From Clostridia bacterium (GTDB taxonomy: Bacteria; Bacillota; Clostridia; Christensenellales; SZUA-584), in NCBI GenBank assembly GCA_003249555.1, contig QKIQ01000025.1:1-64000 (forward strand): a DNA stretch of 64,000 bases. The letters run 5' to 3'. The notes below the pieces were generated by a model. That model was not told the DNA's origin, did not search any database, and worked only from the letters and a program-made list of their open reading frames with translations. Positions 45,762-55,807 of the stretch are shown one piece after another. A program made the position numbers and the translations under genes. Positions within the stretch are counted from its first letter, which is position 1; each line of letters opens with the position of its first letter.

Positions 45762-46895
45762 CTACGAAAGCCCTTCTTGTTCGTTACTCCAATAAACAAC
45801 CTCTATCTTCGGGCAAGTTACTGTGATTCCGTCAGAATCCACATACTCGTATATTCCATCTGCCACACCCCATGCGTTAATCCAATCGTCTGAAGTCATC
45901 TTAGGTTCATCCACACCATAGCGGTAAACAACGCAAACGGGATAGCTGTCATCTCCCATATGCCCAATAACAATCGTGCCATTTGCATTCTGATCACCCA
46001 TTGCGAGCGGGAACCCCCAGACTGCAACCGGATAACCAAACGTGTTGTCCTCAGCCATACATGCGTCGTACAGCAAGTCATCCATGCCCGTACACCCAGA
46101 TTTGAAGCCCTCTGAGCGTGCCTTACGTGCGTCCGCATTCTCCAGCAGCATGTCGTTTTGAAATTCACCTTCATAAAGCATCATACCGCTGCTGGTGTAC
46201 AGTGTCCCCTGCCCATGCAGCTTTCCACCTGTGCACATACCCGCGTAGCGCAATATGCCGCTATCCTTGATCTCGCAGTAGCCGTCCATCAGACCGCTCT
46301 TAAAGCTTCCTGTAAAGATAAAGTCATCCTGCGTCATTACACCTTCTCCGGTGATCAAGCCACTTACCCACTGCCCATCGTAACGCCAGTTTGCGCCAGT
46401 GTCGCTGCTGACCATTTCAAAGCTGCCATAACCGTTTGGCAAACCATCGCTGTTTACTTCACCCGTATAAATACCCTGGCCGCTGTCGTAGTCCATATTC
46501 ACTGTAATCGTCTGATTGGTGACTGTTTCAACCGTCTGCAAAGGTGACGGTTGAACAAATGGTGATATCGTCGTTTGAGATTGAACTAAAGCGGCCTCAT
46601 CTGCTGATTCAGCTTGTTTTTGCGTCGGCTCTGCCCATGTTTGATTCGTTTCTGCAGACGCTATGCTCAAATCATCAGTCGGCTGGGGGGCAAAGAACAA
46701 GAAGAAAGACGCTGTACAGACAACGACCACCACTGCTGCCGTGATAATGGCAGCCATTCCCAGTACAGACTTTTTTGTATGCTGCTTCGGTATAAAGCCC
46801 ACTGGTACAGTATTTTGTTGTTGCGCTCCACAATAGCTGCAAAAGCGACTGCCCGTTGTGATTATTTGACCGCATTTATAACAATATTGATTCAT
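45762..46895 (-). CDS. Zinc-ribbon membrane protein with MORN-like repeats
   Basis: 377 aa. The N-terminal zinc ribbon has C5-x2-C8 and C19-x2-C22. A membrane helix (about 44-70) is followed by a Ser/Thr/Gln-rich linker. From about 135 there are MORN-like repeats (IYTGEVNSDGLPNGYGSFE, YDGQWVSGLITGEGVM, FTGSFKSGLMDGYCEI, LHGQGTLYTSSGMMLYEGEFQ). The tail is an unrecognised domain. The C-terminal part is presumably extracytoplasmic. It is second gene in a set of three. Confidence 0.8.
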   Translation of the reverse strand: MNQYCYKCGQIITTGSRFCSYCGAQQQNTVPVGFIPKQHTKKSVLGMAAIITAAVVVVVCTASFFLFFAPQPTDDLSIASAETNQTWAEPTQKQAESADEAALVQSQTTISPFVQPSPLQTVETVTNQTITVNMDYDSGQGIYTGEVNSDGLPNGYGSFEMVSSDTGANWRYDGQWVSGLITGEGVMTQDDFIFTGSFKSGLMDGYCEIKDSGILRYAGMCTGGKLHGQGTLYTSSGMMLYEGEFQNDMLLENADARKARSEGFKSGCTGMDDLLYDACMAEDNTFGYPVAVWGFPLAMGDQNANGTIVIGHMGDDSYPVCVVYRYGVDEPKMTSDDWINAWGVADGIYEYVDSDGITVTCPKIEVVYWSNEQEGLS

Positions 46896-46928
46896 GTTCT
46901 GTCTCCCATATAAGCTGTTTAAACTCTC

Positions 46929-49412
46929 TCACTGCGTTTTTTTATAAACAAGCTGCTCCTGAAGTTGAATATCGGTATCAAAATCAGCCAACGTCGAACC
47001 ACCAAGGTCCCTGGTGATATCTTGGCCACTCAAATGAACAGACAAATTGTCAGGACTGCTAATCAAGACCAGGCTGTCATTTACATAGGCAATTGACATG
47101 TCACCTGAAAAAAATGCTGTCCATGTTGTTGCCGAATTGCTAAACTGGCACAAAGCTTCCACAGAACCGGAAATTTGCGCTCGTCCAGTACCCGTTTCCA
47201 AGTCAATTTGACCGCTTAATTCAGCCGCGCCAAAACTCGCATTCACATCATACTCTTCATTAATGCCGTAAACGCCTTTAAAAGTTGCGTCCTGAGCTGG
47301 CGCATTGCAGGAAATCTGTCCGCTATTATCAACCGTTATGTCTTTAAACTGGTATTGCATGCACTGCCGAAGCGCCCACTCATTAGGAAACATTTCAATT
47401 GCTCCACTCGCTGTATTTGAGTATGTTCCCGGAATACCCTGTTCCTGCCCAAGTACGATTTTGGTGAGCGGCATTTCGACATGCAGATCAACAGTCATAT
47501 AAGGATTGCCTGCTTTTAAATCTTTCTGCGTTTTGTAAAAACATACTTTATCAGGGCAGCCCTCTTTTAAATAGTTATTCAATGTGCAGGCAAAAATGAT
47601 GTCTTGTCCATAACGCCCCGGCTGGCAGACCCAGTCTTCTTGGTGAGCACTTGTGACAGACTCGATACGGATGATGTCGTTTGCAACACGCGTATGCTCG
47701 AATCCTTCCTTATCCGCTTCGGGATCGACAATGATGAACGCGATTTCAGTGTTGAGGTGCTTAACCAAATCGTTTGTCTGCTGCAACAGTGTTTTTTGCA
47801 TGTCTTCAACAACTGTTTGCTGCGCTCGCTCAAACACGGGTTTCAATTCACGCATCAGCTCGGCCTTTACTGCGTTTTTCATTTGCTGAGTTTCTGCAAC
47901 ATCTGGCCAGCGCCAGTCTTCCTCCGCAATGCCGCAGTAATCCTGAGCAAATTGGACTGGTTCTAATCCATCCAGCGTCCAAAAAACGTCCAGATATTCG
48001 TCGATCAGCGCATCGATACGCTCCTGCATGGCCTTTGGATCCTTTATATATAAATCATAGCAATCCATGAGTGCTTCTTTCCATTTTCCTGAAAAGCTTT
48101 GATTAAGTGATAACAATCCGGCACCATTTTGCGCAGATTCCCATTTCTTCGTTTTTGTATTATACGTCTGAAGCACGACCCAGGGCGATTCTTCTCCCGA
48201 ACCATCAGCCAGCGCCTTGGCGCGATTTTTATCATACGCAATGTGCGGATACATGCAATAATCGTAATATGCCTTATATGCAAATTGCAGAGAGTCATCC
48301 TCATATGCCGGAACAAGCACATAATCATATCCCAAACCAAGCATAAAAACACCTGCCGCAGCAACAGGCAGAAGCGTAGATGAAGGTATTGCGAGCGCCG
48401 CGCCGCCCAAAGCCAATTCGCATATATCGAATATATTGTCCTGAATTGTTTTGTTGATGGAATCTTGGGCTTGAAGCTGGTAAGCCACCTTTAATACGGT
48501 GAGCGCTCCGCCCACAAGCGTCAGCTTGTCGGCAAGCTCCTTTGCGGCCGCATCTCCAATTCTAGCCACCATAGCTTCGTATGAAACCGGAATGGACGTA
48601 TAACCAATAGCATCATTAGAAACGGCAAGCGCCTTGTTGATCAATTCATTAGAACCAATCTGACCTTTTTCTTCAAGAAAACGTTCGAACAGACCGTCTT
48701 CCTCAATACCATTTAAGGCCTTGCGCAATTCGTCGTAGTTGATCACAAGCGGTGTTAAAGGTCCGGCATAGCGATTGCGGTGATACTTAACGAGTCCGTA
48801 TCGAGAAAAATGCCGAGTGGAAAACACCACTTTGTCTCCGTTGATTTCATAAGGAACCTGCTCCCATTCTTGGATTTCTTCATTAAAGTACGCCACATAC
48901 GCCGCTTCGTCAAAGCCGGCTGTGTTTGGTAAAGTAATATCGACCGGCGAGGAAAACTGGCTTTGGCCTTGCAGCGTAAAATCATAAACATCGATACCGG
49001 TAAAATAATCACTTTTCGGCGCCTGTGTGCCTGTCTGTATACGAAGCTCAGTCTCCTCTATTATGTTTTCCCCAAAATCCACTGTGACGACGCCTATTTT
49101 TGCGACAGGATTATTTGAAGAAACCATAGCGCTCCCCATGCTTATTGCTTTATCCGAAGGTGCCGTGCCACCAAAGATTGTGCGCCCCCAAATAGCCGGC
49201 CCAATGACAAATTCAAAAAATAGAATAAGGGCCAGCCCCGATGCAATAATAGCAAAAACGCCTGCGGTTTGGTGTTTTTCAGTATGTGCATCAACTCTTT
49301 TTGGCTTCTTTTGAGAAAAACCAGAGGCATACCGGGGCACAGCTGTGCCGCACGCCGTGCAAAAGTTGTCATTTTCTTTCACCTGGTCACCGCACTTTGA
49401 GCAATAAGCCAT
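46929..49412 (-). CDS. Large zinc-ribbon membrane protein of unknown function
   Basis: 827 aa. Zinc ribbon C4-x2-C7 and C18-x2-C21, then one membrane helix (about 47-72) and a long extracytoplasmic part. Residues about 105-215 resemble a ZU5-like beta sandwich (VTVDFGENIIEETELRIQTG ... FSRYGLVKYHRNRY). The middle contains a helical Ala-rich region (about 230-390). The last 200 residues are beta-rich, with no known family. It is 33 bases upstream of the MORN-repeat gene, which shares the zinc ribbon-helix head. Confidence 0.75.
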   Translation of the reverse strand: MAYCSKCGDQVKENDNFCTACGTAVPRYASGFSQKKPKRVDAHTEKHQTAGVFAIIASGLALILFFEFVIGPAIWGRTIFGGTAPSDKAISMGSAMVSSNNPVAKIGVVTVDFGENIIEETELRIQTGTQAPKSDYFTGIDVYDFTLQGQSQFSSPVDITLPNTAGFDEAAYVAYFNEEIQEWEQVPYEINGDKVVFSTRHFSRYGLVKYHRNRYAGPLTPLVINYDELRKALNGIEEDGLFERFLEEKGQIGSNELINKALAVSNDAIGYTSIPVSYEAMVARIGDAAAKELADKLTLVGGALTVLKVAYQLQAQDSINKTIQDNIFDICELALGGAALAIPSSTLLPVAAAGVFMLGLGYDYVLVPAYEDDSLQFAYKAYYDYCMYPHIAYDKNRAKALADGSGEESPWVVLQTYNTKTKKWESAQNGAGLLSLNQSFSGKWKEALMDCYDLYIKDPKAMQERIDALIDEYLDVFWTLDGLEPVQFAQDYCGIAEEDWRWPDVAETQQMKNAVKAELMRELKPVFERAQQTVVEDMQKTLLQQTNDLVKHLNTEIAFIIVDPEADKEGFEHTRVANDIIRIESVTSAHQEDWVCQPGRYGQDIIFACTLNNYLKEGCPDKVCFYKTQKDLKAGNPYMTVDLHVEMPLTKIVLGQEQGIPGTYSNTASGAIEMFPNEWALRQCMQYQFKDITVDNSGQISCNAPAQDATFKGVYGINEEYDVNASFGAAELSGQIDLETGTGRAQISGSVEALCQFSNSATTWTAFFSGDMSIAYVNDSLVLISSPDNLSVHLSGQDITRDLGGSTLADFDTDIQLQEQLVYKKTQ

Positions 49413-49692
49413 TATTTTTATCTCCTTATGTCAATATGATGAAGTGCTTATATACCGTTTTTACACAGTTGTTAATTAGAGATATATAGAAACAAATATA
49501 AACAAATGTATAGCTATTTTATTATACATTAACTATTTATTTATTACTATTTTTTATTTACTATTGATAAATATGATTGATAAATATGATTATCAAATTT
49601 GTCACTTCACTCCAACAGCTGCTACCCCAATAAAAAAACCGAATATTCGGTGTTTATAAGGGTTTTGCAGCGTGCTAGGGCGGGGTGGGGGG
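49413..49692. other. AT-rich gene-free interval with tandem repeat and terminator-like palindrome
   Basis: It holds a 13-bp unit (ATTGATAAATATG) twice in tandem at 49563-49588. A 14-bp palindrome ACCGAATATTCGGT at 49638-49651, followed on the minus strand by seven T, can end transcription of the surface-protein operon coming from the right. Confidence 0.55.
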
Positions 49693-49718
49693 CGAACCCA
49701 TGACCTTTTGATTCGTAG
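49693..49718. repeat. Left core att repeat
   Basis: The 26-base sequence begins CGAACCCATGACC and ends GATTCGTAG. It equals 63486-63511 except at position 9 (T here, C there). On the minus strand it reads like the anticodon-loop to T-loop part of a tRNA, but no complete tRNA surrounds it. Confidence 0.65.
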
Positions 49719-49822
49719 TGGAAAGCATACCGTAATATTGTGTATCATTATAACGCAATGTGTCGATAAACAGTGATGTTTCGTCTATCCCTATAGCGTT
49801 TTTTCCATAGTGTTTAATCCGC

Positions 49823-49844
49823 GTTGCTACATCGGTTGCTACAT
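49823..49844 (+). repeat. Arm-type repeats, left end
   Basis: GTTGCTACAT at 49823-49832 and again at 49835-49844, same orientation. Two more copies stand next to the integrase stop codon at 63378-63398. Confidence 0.6.
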
Positions 49845-49848
49845 AAGA

Positions 49849-50112
49849 TCACGGATTAATGAACCTAACTCTTACACTTGACATTGATGCTGTAAGTACG
49901 CCGAAATCACGAATATTTATTCGGTCATTTTCCGCAAGCTCAATTATATTGACCCCGCTTCTGACTTCAATAACCGCCATTTTATCGGGGTAGTCTGCCA
50001 AAAGGCTGGTAAAATCAAACGGCAGCTCGCTAAAATCTACCAGCCTCTCGTTGCTATGAGCATCAACGCGCATACAAAGGGCAAGTATTCGTTTTGTAGG
50101 TATCTGCTTCAT
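49849..50112 (-). CDS. Small paralog of the neighbouring lipoprotein domain
   Basis: 87 aa, no signal peptide. LPFDFTSLLADYPDKMAVIE followed by V-R-S-G-V-N-I-I-E-L aligns with residues about 120-170 of the 470-aa lipoprotein just upstream (LCFDVSQVPDDLPQELSIIE...RPGVAIIEP). It is thus either a degenerate partial duplication or a small single-domain protein. It is last gene of the cargo operon, 14 bases downstream. Function unknown. Confidence 0.55.
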   Translation of the reverse strand: MKQIPTKRILALCMRVDAHSNERLVDFSELPFDFTSLLADYPDKMAVIEVRSGVNIIELAENDRINIRDFGVLTASMSSVRVRFINP

Positions 50113-50126
50113 GCTGTGAATTCTTT

Positions 50127-51539
50127 CTAACCGAGAGCATCTTTTATCGTGTCCAATAAGTCGTTTAGTTCATTTAAGTTGTTGCTATCTATAGTAGGTT
50201 CGCCGCGGAAATACTCGCTCCATGCTTTGTTTGCTTTGTCAAATACCGCCTGTCGCGCCGCGTTGTCCGCCATCGCCGCTTCCCTAACGGCTTTGCTGTA
50301 GGCTATCGCGTCCTGAATATATTTCTCGGTGAATCGGAGGCTGAACACCGCCTGCGTTAGCGTTGCCTCTACGTTCAAGAAATCCTCCGTCGGAGCGATA
50401 ACGCCCGTCACATGCATTGCGGAGGTTGGTGTCATATCGACGCCACCCACATAGTATGGATTTGTATTCCACAGAGACGCCATGAACATGCCGCCGCAGG
50501 CGCCGCCATTCGAGCCGCGAACCCCGGCGAACATCATCGACTCACCGGTGGTTGCCTGTGCAAAAGCCGTTTCGATCGGTACGCTCTTCTGGGGCATGAG
50601 GTTATTAAGCGCGGGCAGGCTAAAACCGAAACCGTATTTATCCGATATCGCCTGAAGTGCGTCAAACGTATAGAAAACGCTGCTCGCGCTGTCCATTGTC
50701 ACGACCGGTGCATCGTAGTACAACTCCGCGTTGGGAAAGCCCATGTTGCCTATATAGCTCGCCCAGCCGTTCTTGGCGTCGTAGCTCTTGTTCAGCGGTC
50801 CCAGATTGCCGTAGTAGAATATCTCATAGTCGGGGTTTTGCGGATCCCAGGCACGGAAGCCGAAGGTGGTGTATTGACCCATAGTCTGTATCTGCCAGCC
50901 TTCCGGCAGCATCACGGAAAAATAGCCGCCGTCGTATTTCACCAGATTTATATTTGCCGTCTGCTGCTGCGGAACTTGTAGCGGCGGATTGTTCTGCCCG
51001 CCCTCGTCTCCGCCTTGTACGAGTTCGTCTGCAGGCTGTTCGGCAGGCAAATAAACGATAGCAGTAAGTATACCGGGAAACTCCATCACTCTAAAACCAT
51101 CACCTGTTTCAGGCTCTATAATCGCCACTCCAGGTCTGATTTCGATAATAGACAGCTCTTGCGGCAGATCATCCGGAACTTGGGATACGTCAAAGCACAG
51201 ATCTCTTAAATTGATTACGCCTTCAGTAAATCCTTCACCTGGTTTGATGTCGATAACACCTTCTTCAGATATGGCATATAGCCCTGTAAGCTTCAAGGAA
51301 AAGTTGTTAAGGAATACTTCTTTTCTGCCGACGACACTGATACCGTTCAGATCAATCGTTTCGTCACCTGTCAGTGTAATGGTTGTGTTACCGTCTGTAG
51401 AAAACACGTCAATCAAGGTATCCTGTTGCGCAAAGTCACCTCCTTTTACGCCCGGATTTTCTGCGCAAGCTGAAAAACAAAGCATCAACACAGAAGCCAA
51501 CATCAAAGTAATAGCAAATTTTCGTTTTTTAGTTTTCAT
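50127..51539 (-). CDS. Cargo lipoprotein of unknown function
   Basis: 470 aa. Lipobox CFSAC at residue 25. Residues about 40-175 form a beta domain that is duplicated in the next gene. A Gln/Pro/Gly-rich linker (about 178-200) leads to a second domain (NLVKYDGGYFSVMLPEGWQI ...) resembling PsbP-like/DUF lipoprotein folds and ending in a long helix. It is exported and membrane anchored. It shares the operon with InlB-repeat proteins. Confidence 0.8.
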   Translation of the reverse strand: MKTKKRKFAITLMLASVLMLCFSACAENPGVKGGDFAQQDTLIDVFSTDGNTTITLTGDETIDLNGISVVGRKEVFLNNFSLKLTGLYAISEEGVIDIKPGEGFTEGVINLRDLCFDVSQVPDDLPQELSIIEIRPGVAIIEPETGDGFRVMEFPGILTAIVYLPAEQPADELVQGGDEGGQNNPPLQVPQQQTANINLVKYDGGYFSVMLPEGWQIQTMGQYTTFGFRAWDPQNPDYEIFYYGNLGPLNKSYDAKNGWASYIGNMGFPNAELYYDAPVVTMDSASSVFYTFDALQAISDKYGFGFSLPALNNLMPQKSVPIETAFAQATTGESMMFAGVRGSNGGACGGMFMASLWNTNPYYVGGVDMTPTSAMHVTGVIAPTEDFLNVEATLTQAVFSLRFTEKYIQDAIAYSKAVREAAMADNAARQAVFDKANKAWSEYFRGEPTIDSNNLNELNDLLDTIKDALG

Positions 51540-51584
51540 AAAATGCCTCCAATAAACCTGTCTAACAAAATCTCCGGGAATAAA

Positions 51585-53051
51585 TCATTCGTTGTTTAAT
51601 TTTCTCTTCCTGACCGTAATAAACATGATTATTAATGCGCTTAAAACGACTAACCCCACCACAACCCAGAGTATCCACCATAAGTTTGCGGATTCGCCAA
51701 GAACAGCATTCCCAATCTCCATAAGCTGAAAAACAGAGAAATGCGACGTATAGAATGTCAGCGTCCCTGCTTCACGATCAAACACGCTTTCCAGAACTTC
51801 AGTTTCGCCTGTCTGCGGATTGACGTAAACCATCTTTAGGTTGTCCGGGTTCTCAATAGCGGCCAACTCCTCCTCTGTCAGCTTGATCGTGATGCTAACC
51901 ATTTCATCAAAATCCGTTAGGTTCTGAACACTTCCGTCTGCCATGAGCAACTCCAGCGCGAAGCTATACGGGGAACCAATGAGTTGGCCTTGCTCTCCGG
52001 CAGACAACTTAAACAGGCCGGTGTCAGCACCGTCCAGGTTCTCTTCTCGCCCGCTCACGATACGCACAGACGAAGACCCTGTTACCCTTGCTGCCTGTGC
52101 AAGCACCGCAGCCGGGATATCTATTATGGCATTGTCGATTTGTGTTCTCACTGATATTCCGTTTTCCGCCATGATTTGAGCCAATTCTGTGTCAAACTCA
52201 ATACTGCCCAGTGTTGTATCGGGTGGAAGCTCGACTTTTGGAAGTTCAATCACAGCTTTACCCGGTTTGATCTGCCCGGTTCTGATACCCTGTAGAATCT
52301 GATCAATAGCTTGCTGCAAAGCGCTGTCGTCAACCACTGCTCTGACGATACCCTGATCAATAGATGTTTTTACACCGTTTTCATCCACCTTGATGACCGA
52401 CCCTTGAATAAGTGCGGGCGTTTGTGTCGGCGACGTTGTCGGCGCGGGCGTGGCCGTTGGCAAAGGAGTCACGGTTGGCTCGGGATCTGTGTCATATGAA
52501 ATTTCCCGCCATTTTGCGTACAGATTTTTATCATCTGTCTCACCCGCGCTCCAACCCGTCACCTTTGTCGCAAATGAGCTTTCGGTATACCAACCCGAAA
52601 AACGATATCCACTGCGTGTGGGCGCAAGCAGACTGACGCTTTCGGTCGAGGAATAAACACTGGGATTCGCCGCATTGTTTGTTCCGCCGTTTAAATAATA
52701 GGTGATTGAATAGAGGTTAAATGTTTTCTCTGTAAATGATCCTCCTTCGTAATCCGAAGCCTTGACGGTGTATACACCTGCGCTTGTCAGACTAATACCC
52801 ATTTCGCCGGAGAACGCACCGCTGCTTTTTACCTCGCATGTGTCCATCATCATCAGATTGCCGTCTGGGTCAAAGAGCAGCACCGCCGCCGCCTTCACGC
52901 CTGAAGCCACAGTTCCGCTGTAGGAGACTTCGCCTTTTGCGCAAGAGACGTTCAGTGACATCACGGAACGGTTTTCAGCAAACGCCGATAGGGGGTAGAC
53001 GCTCATAACCAGCACAATAACTGCAGTCAATATAATCATTAGCTTTTTCAT
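51585..53051 (-). CDS. Surface protein with InlB B-repeat and C-terminal membrane anchor
   Basis: 488 aa. The signal peptide ends near LSAFA. A beta domain is followed by an InlB B-repeat (ITYYLNGGTNNAANPSVYSS ... APTRSGYRFSGWYT ... LYAKW), a Thr/Pro linker (PTVTPLPTATPAPTTSPTQT), an unrecognised domain and a final membrane helix (WILWVVVGLVVLSALIIMFI) with basic tail RKRK. No LPxTG. The start at 53051 follows AAGGAGGATGATAATA; reading further upstream would run into the preceding gene. Confidence 0.85.
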   Translation of the reverse strand: MKKLMIILTAVIVLVMSVYPLSAFAENRSVMSLNVSCAKGEVSYSGTVASGVKAAAVLLFDPDGNLMMMDTCEVKSSGAFSGEMGISLTSAGVYTVKASDYEGGSFTEKTFNLYSITYYLNGGTNNAANPSVYSSTESVSLLAPTRSGYRFSGWYTESSFATKVTGWSAGETDDKNLYAKWREISYDTDPEPTVTPLPTATPAPTTSPTQTPALIQGSVIKVDENGVKTSIDQGIVRAVVDDSALQQAIDQILQGIRTGQIKPGKAVIELPKVELPPDTTLGSIEFDTELAQIMAENGISVRTQIDNAIIDIPAAVLAQAARVTGSSSVRIVSGREENLDGADTGLFKLSAGEQGQLIGSPYSFALELLMADGSVQNLTDFDEMVSITIKLTEEELAAIENPDNLKMVYVNPQTGETEVLESVFDREAGTLTFYTSHFSVFQLMEIGNAVLGESANLWWILWVVVGLVVLSALIIMFITVRKRKLNNE

Positions 53052-53065
53052 TATTATCATCCTCC

Positions 53066-55807
53066 TTATGGCTTCGTCCATGTGACGCCGGTTCCCGACC
53101 CATAATCCACCCCGCCAAAGGTATTGCCAGCAGCTGGCGCATTTTTCAGCACCAGCACCGAAACCTCGACAGGCGCAGAAGCAGCATCCGGCCCCGCATA
53201 AATCAGATAGTCGGCCACATTCGCCCATCCGGATGAACCGTCATTGTATATAAATGCCTTCTTGACCGGATCGAATAAATCTGCCGATGCAGGATGCGGG
53301 CTGGCCATCGGTTGTGTGATAATCTGGGTTTCGATTCTGCCATCCGCGTATTTTCGGGTCACATATAAACCGTAAGGTCGCTCGTCGTCGTAATCGGGGA
53401 TGAAATAAGACGCGGTGATCTTGTACTCGTTACTATCCGCGAAATCCACGAGATTGCCATATTGCGTGCCATGAAACACCGTTCGCGTCGAGGACGGGTT
53501 GCCATCTGCCGCGTTGTGCACCTGTATATCCACGCCGACTCGGTGAATAATCAAATTTCTTTGTACCGTGCCGCCGCTCTGCCGTGTGATCGTGAGTGGT
53601 ACGGTCACTTTATCGTAGTAATCAGACAGAAAATCGATTGTGATGGTGCCGTCGCTGTTGTTGGCAAATGTGTAGCCGGGGCTGTCGGACGCAGCCGCTC
53701 TCATGCTGGCAATGTCTCCGATATTGTCCCGAGGCTTTTCGAGTATGACACGGTCGTTGCCGAAGAACACCTCCTGCGTGGCGTCACCCAAAGTCACATG
53801 AGGATATGTATCGAGATCCCATGTGAACGTCTCCTGTGTGCCGGTTTCCGAGGTGGCCTGCACGTTCATGCACAGAGCATCTTCCGTTATCAGGGTCATG
53901 GGGAACCAGTTCAGTTCCTTTCCCGATTGACGGCCTTTATTCGCAACATGCAATTGCAATACGTGCACACCCTCTACCGATATCATATTGTAATTCTCCG
54001 GATAAACATTAGGATATTTGTCCTTAAAAAATATAGCCACATACTCTGCTGAATAGGGTCCAAAAACAATTAAACTAAGTGGCTTAGAAGGCATTCCAAC
54101 TTGAACGTCGCCGGAAAGCGGCTCGGCATAATCAACAATAAATACATTATCTTTAATTGTGTCACCATCTTTATAGTAAACAATTGTTACTATATCGCTG
54201 TACTCATCAACTGTATAAAATATATAAGATTGAACGTTGTCAACTCTTACATGTATCGTATCATACGCTACGCCATTCGCCGATATATAAGAATGCCTTT
54301 CAGCAATGGTTATGTCCTCAACTTGAGCGCTACATCCCAGTAAGCCCAACTCTCTTTTTACAGCCTCTTTGATAAGATCGTCCGACGTCGCTTCGCTGTT
54401 TAAAATAGACAGCCAGTGTTCCATAAGGCCTCGTTTAAATTCTATTCTGATAGTATAATTGAACATGGTCTCAATATCGATGCGAATTTGTTTTGATGCT
54501 TCATCATAATAATAATCATGCGTCACATCTATGTCCTCGCCACCTTCTACCTGCAAAACAATACTGGAAATATTGTAGGCTACATATGAATAGGAAGATG
54601 ATGAACCGGGAATGGATGTGATGACTGTATCGGTGGTAATAAAATAGGATACCGTTTCCCCTGTATTGCTGATGATGACCGTTCCCCCTTCCGGAACAAC
54701 CCCGTCTTCACCTACAATCTGTATGTCTCCGTGAGCAGGCTTTGGTATGGTAATGGTATGCGCTACGGACTCCATAAAAGTTACTTCAAGCGTCATGCTG
54801 CGCTGCACGTTGAACACCGTAAACTGGCCGGATTCATCCGCCATTTCAGGAAGGCCATCCACCCGCAGCTCATCGATGATATAGCCGGGGTCCGGCGTAA
54901 TGGTGAATGTGACATCGCTGCCGGCTGCCACTTCGGGATTTTCTGGCGTAACGGAGCCGTTCGGGCCTGCAACGGTCGTGATGGTATACGTGATGTCTTC
55001 CGCAAAATCGACAGACAGCGTTCTGTCGTTCTGGACATTGTATAAAGTGATCTGATTGTGCTCATCCACACTTTCTGGATTCCCGTCCACTGACAGAGAA
55101 CGGATTGAGTACCCGGGATTCGGGGTAATGGTAAACGTCACGTCGCCGCCGTGGCTGACCTGCGGGTTCATTGGGCTCAATGCGCCGTTTGGCCCCACGT
55201 TGGTCGTGATGGTATGCGGAGCCAGTCTAAATTCAGCGGACACGCTGATATTCTCATTAACGGTAACGGTTCGGCTGAATTCCCCCGACCTGTCGCCGAT
55301 TTCCCCGTCCGTGCTGTAAGTCGTTGCGCCTATCGTTATGCTGTCGATTTCATAACCGGTGCTTGGGCGTACGGCAATATCCGCTTCGTTGCCTTCATCA
55401 ACGGTGACGGTGGTGCCGTTTTCGCCCGATCCATTGATGAGTATCTCTCCATTTTCAACAGCTGCAACAGTGATCGTGTTGGTATTTCTCACAAAAGAAG
55501 CACTGATGCTGTGCGCCGAGGTTACATCATTAAATGTATACTGCGATATCGCTCCCTCGGAAAAGCCGTCCACCATGACATCATCAATTGAGTAATGGCT
55601 CTCCGGAATGATATATATCGTGATATCATTACCTTCATCAACCGAAATATCGCCGTTTTCGGAAGGGCCATCTTCAGACCTGGCAATTCTTCCTCCGTCT
55701 CCAGCGGATACGTTGATGTCATACGACGACCCTACCGCGCTCGCATTTATCGGGAATGAAAGCAGTAATAAAGTTAAGCATAGAAAAATGGCGGCTAATC
55801 TTTTCAT
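53066..55807 (-). CDS. Large secreted protein with divergent InlB-type repeats
   Basis: 913 aa. The signal peptide MKRLAAIFLCLTLLLLSFPI ends near INASA. At least four divergent InlB B-repeat (Flg_new_2-like) units fill residues about 30-350; two read ITTNVGPNGALSPMNPQVSH and ITTVAGPNGSVTPENPEVAA, each followed by G-DVTFTITP-PGY. The C-terminal 500 residues are beta-rich with no clear family, and no membrane anchor or sorting signal is visible. It lies 14 bases upstream of the anchored InlB-repeat gene and overlaps the small gene before it by 4 bases. Confidence 0.85.
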   Translation of the reverse strand: MKRLAAIFLCLTLLLLSFPINASAVGSSYDINVSAGDGGRIARSEDGPSENGDISVDEGNDITIYIIPESHYSIDDVMVDGFSEGAISQYTFNDVTSAHSISASFVRNTNTITVAAVENGEILINGSGENGTTVTVDEGNEADIAVRPSTGYEIDSITIGATTYSTDGEIGDRSGEFSRTVTVNENISVSAEFRLAPHTITTNVGPNGALSPMNPQVSHGGDVTFTITPNPGYSIRSLSVDGNPESVDEHNQITLYNVQNDRTLSVDFAEDITYTITTVAGPNGSVTPENPEVAAGSDVTFTITPDPGYIIDELRVDGLPEMADESGQFTVFNVQRSMTLEVTFMESVAHTITIPKPAHGDIQIVGEDGVVPEGGTVIISNTGETVSYFITTDTVITSIPGSSSSYSYVAYNISSIVLQVEGGEDIDVTHDYYYDEASKQIRIDIETMFNYTIRIEFKRGLMEHWLSILNSEATSDDLIKEAVKRELGLLGCSAQVEDITIAERHSYISANGVAYDTIHVRVDNVQSYIFYTVDEYSDIVTIVYYKDGDTIKDNVFIVDYAEPLSGDVQVGMPSKPLSLIVFGPYSAEYVAIFFKDKYPNVYPENYNMISVEGVHVLQLHVANKGRQSGKELNWFPMTLITEDALCMNVQATSETGTQETFTWDLDTYPHVTLGDATQEVFFGNDRVILEKPRDNIGDIASMRAAASDSPGYTFANNSDGTITIDFLSDYYDKVTVPLTITRQSGGTVQRNLIIHRVGVDIQVHNAADGNPSSTRTVFHGTQYGNLVDFADSNEYKITASYFIPDYDDERPYGLYVTRKYADGRIETQIITQPMASPHPASADLFDPVKKAFIYNDGSSGWANVADYLIYAGPDAASAPVEVSVLVLKNAPAAGNTFGGVDYGSGTGVTWTKP

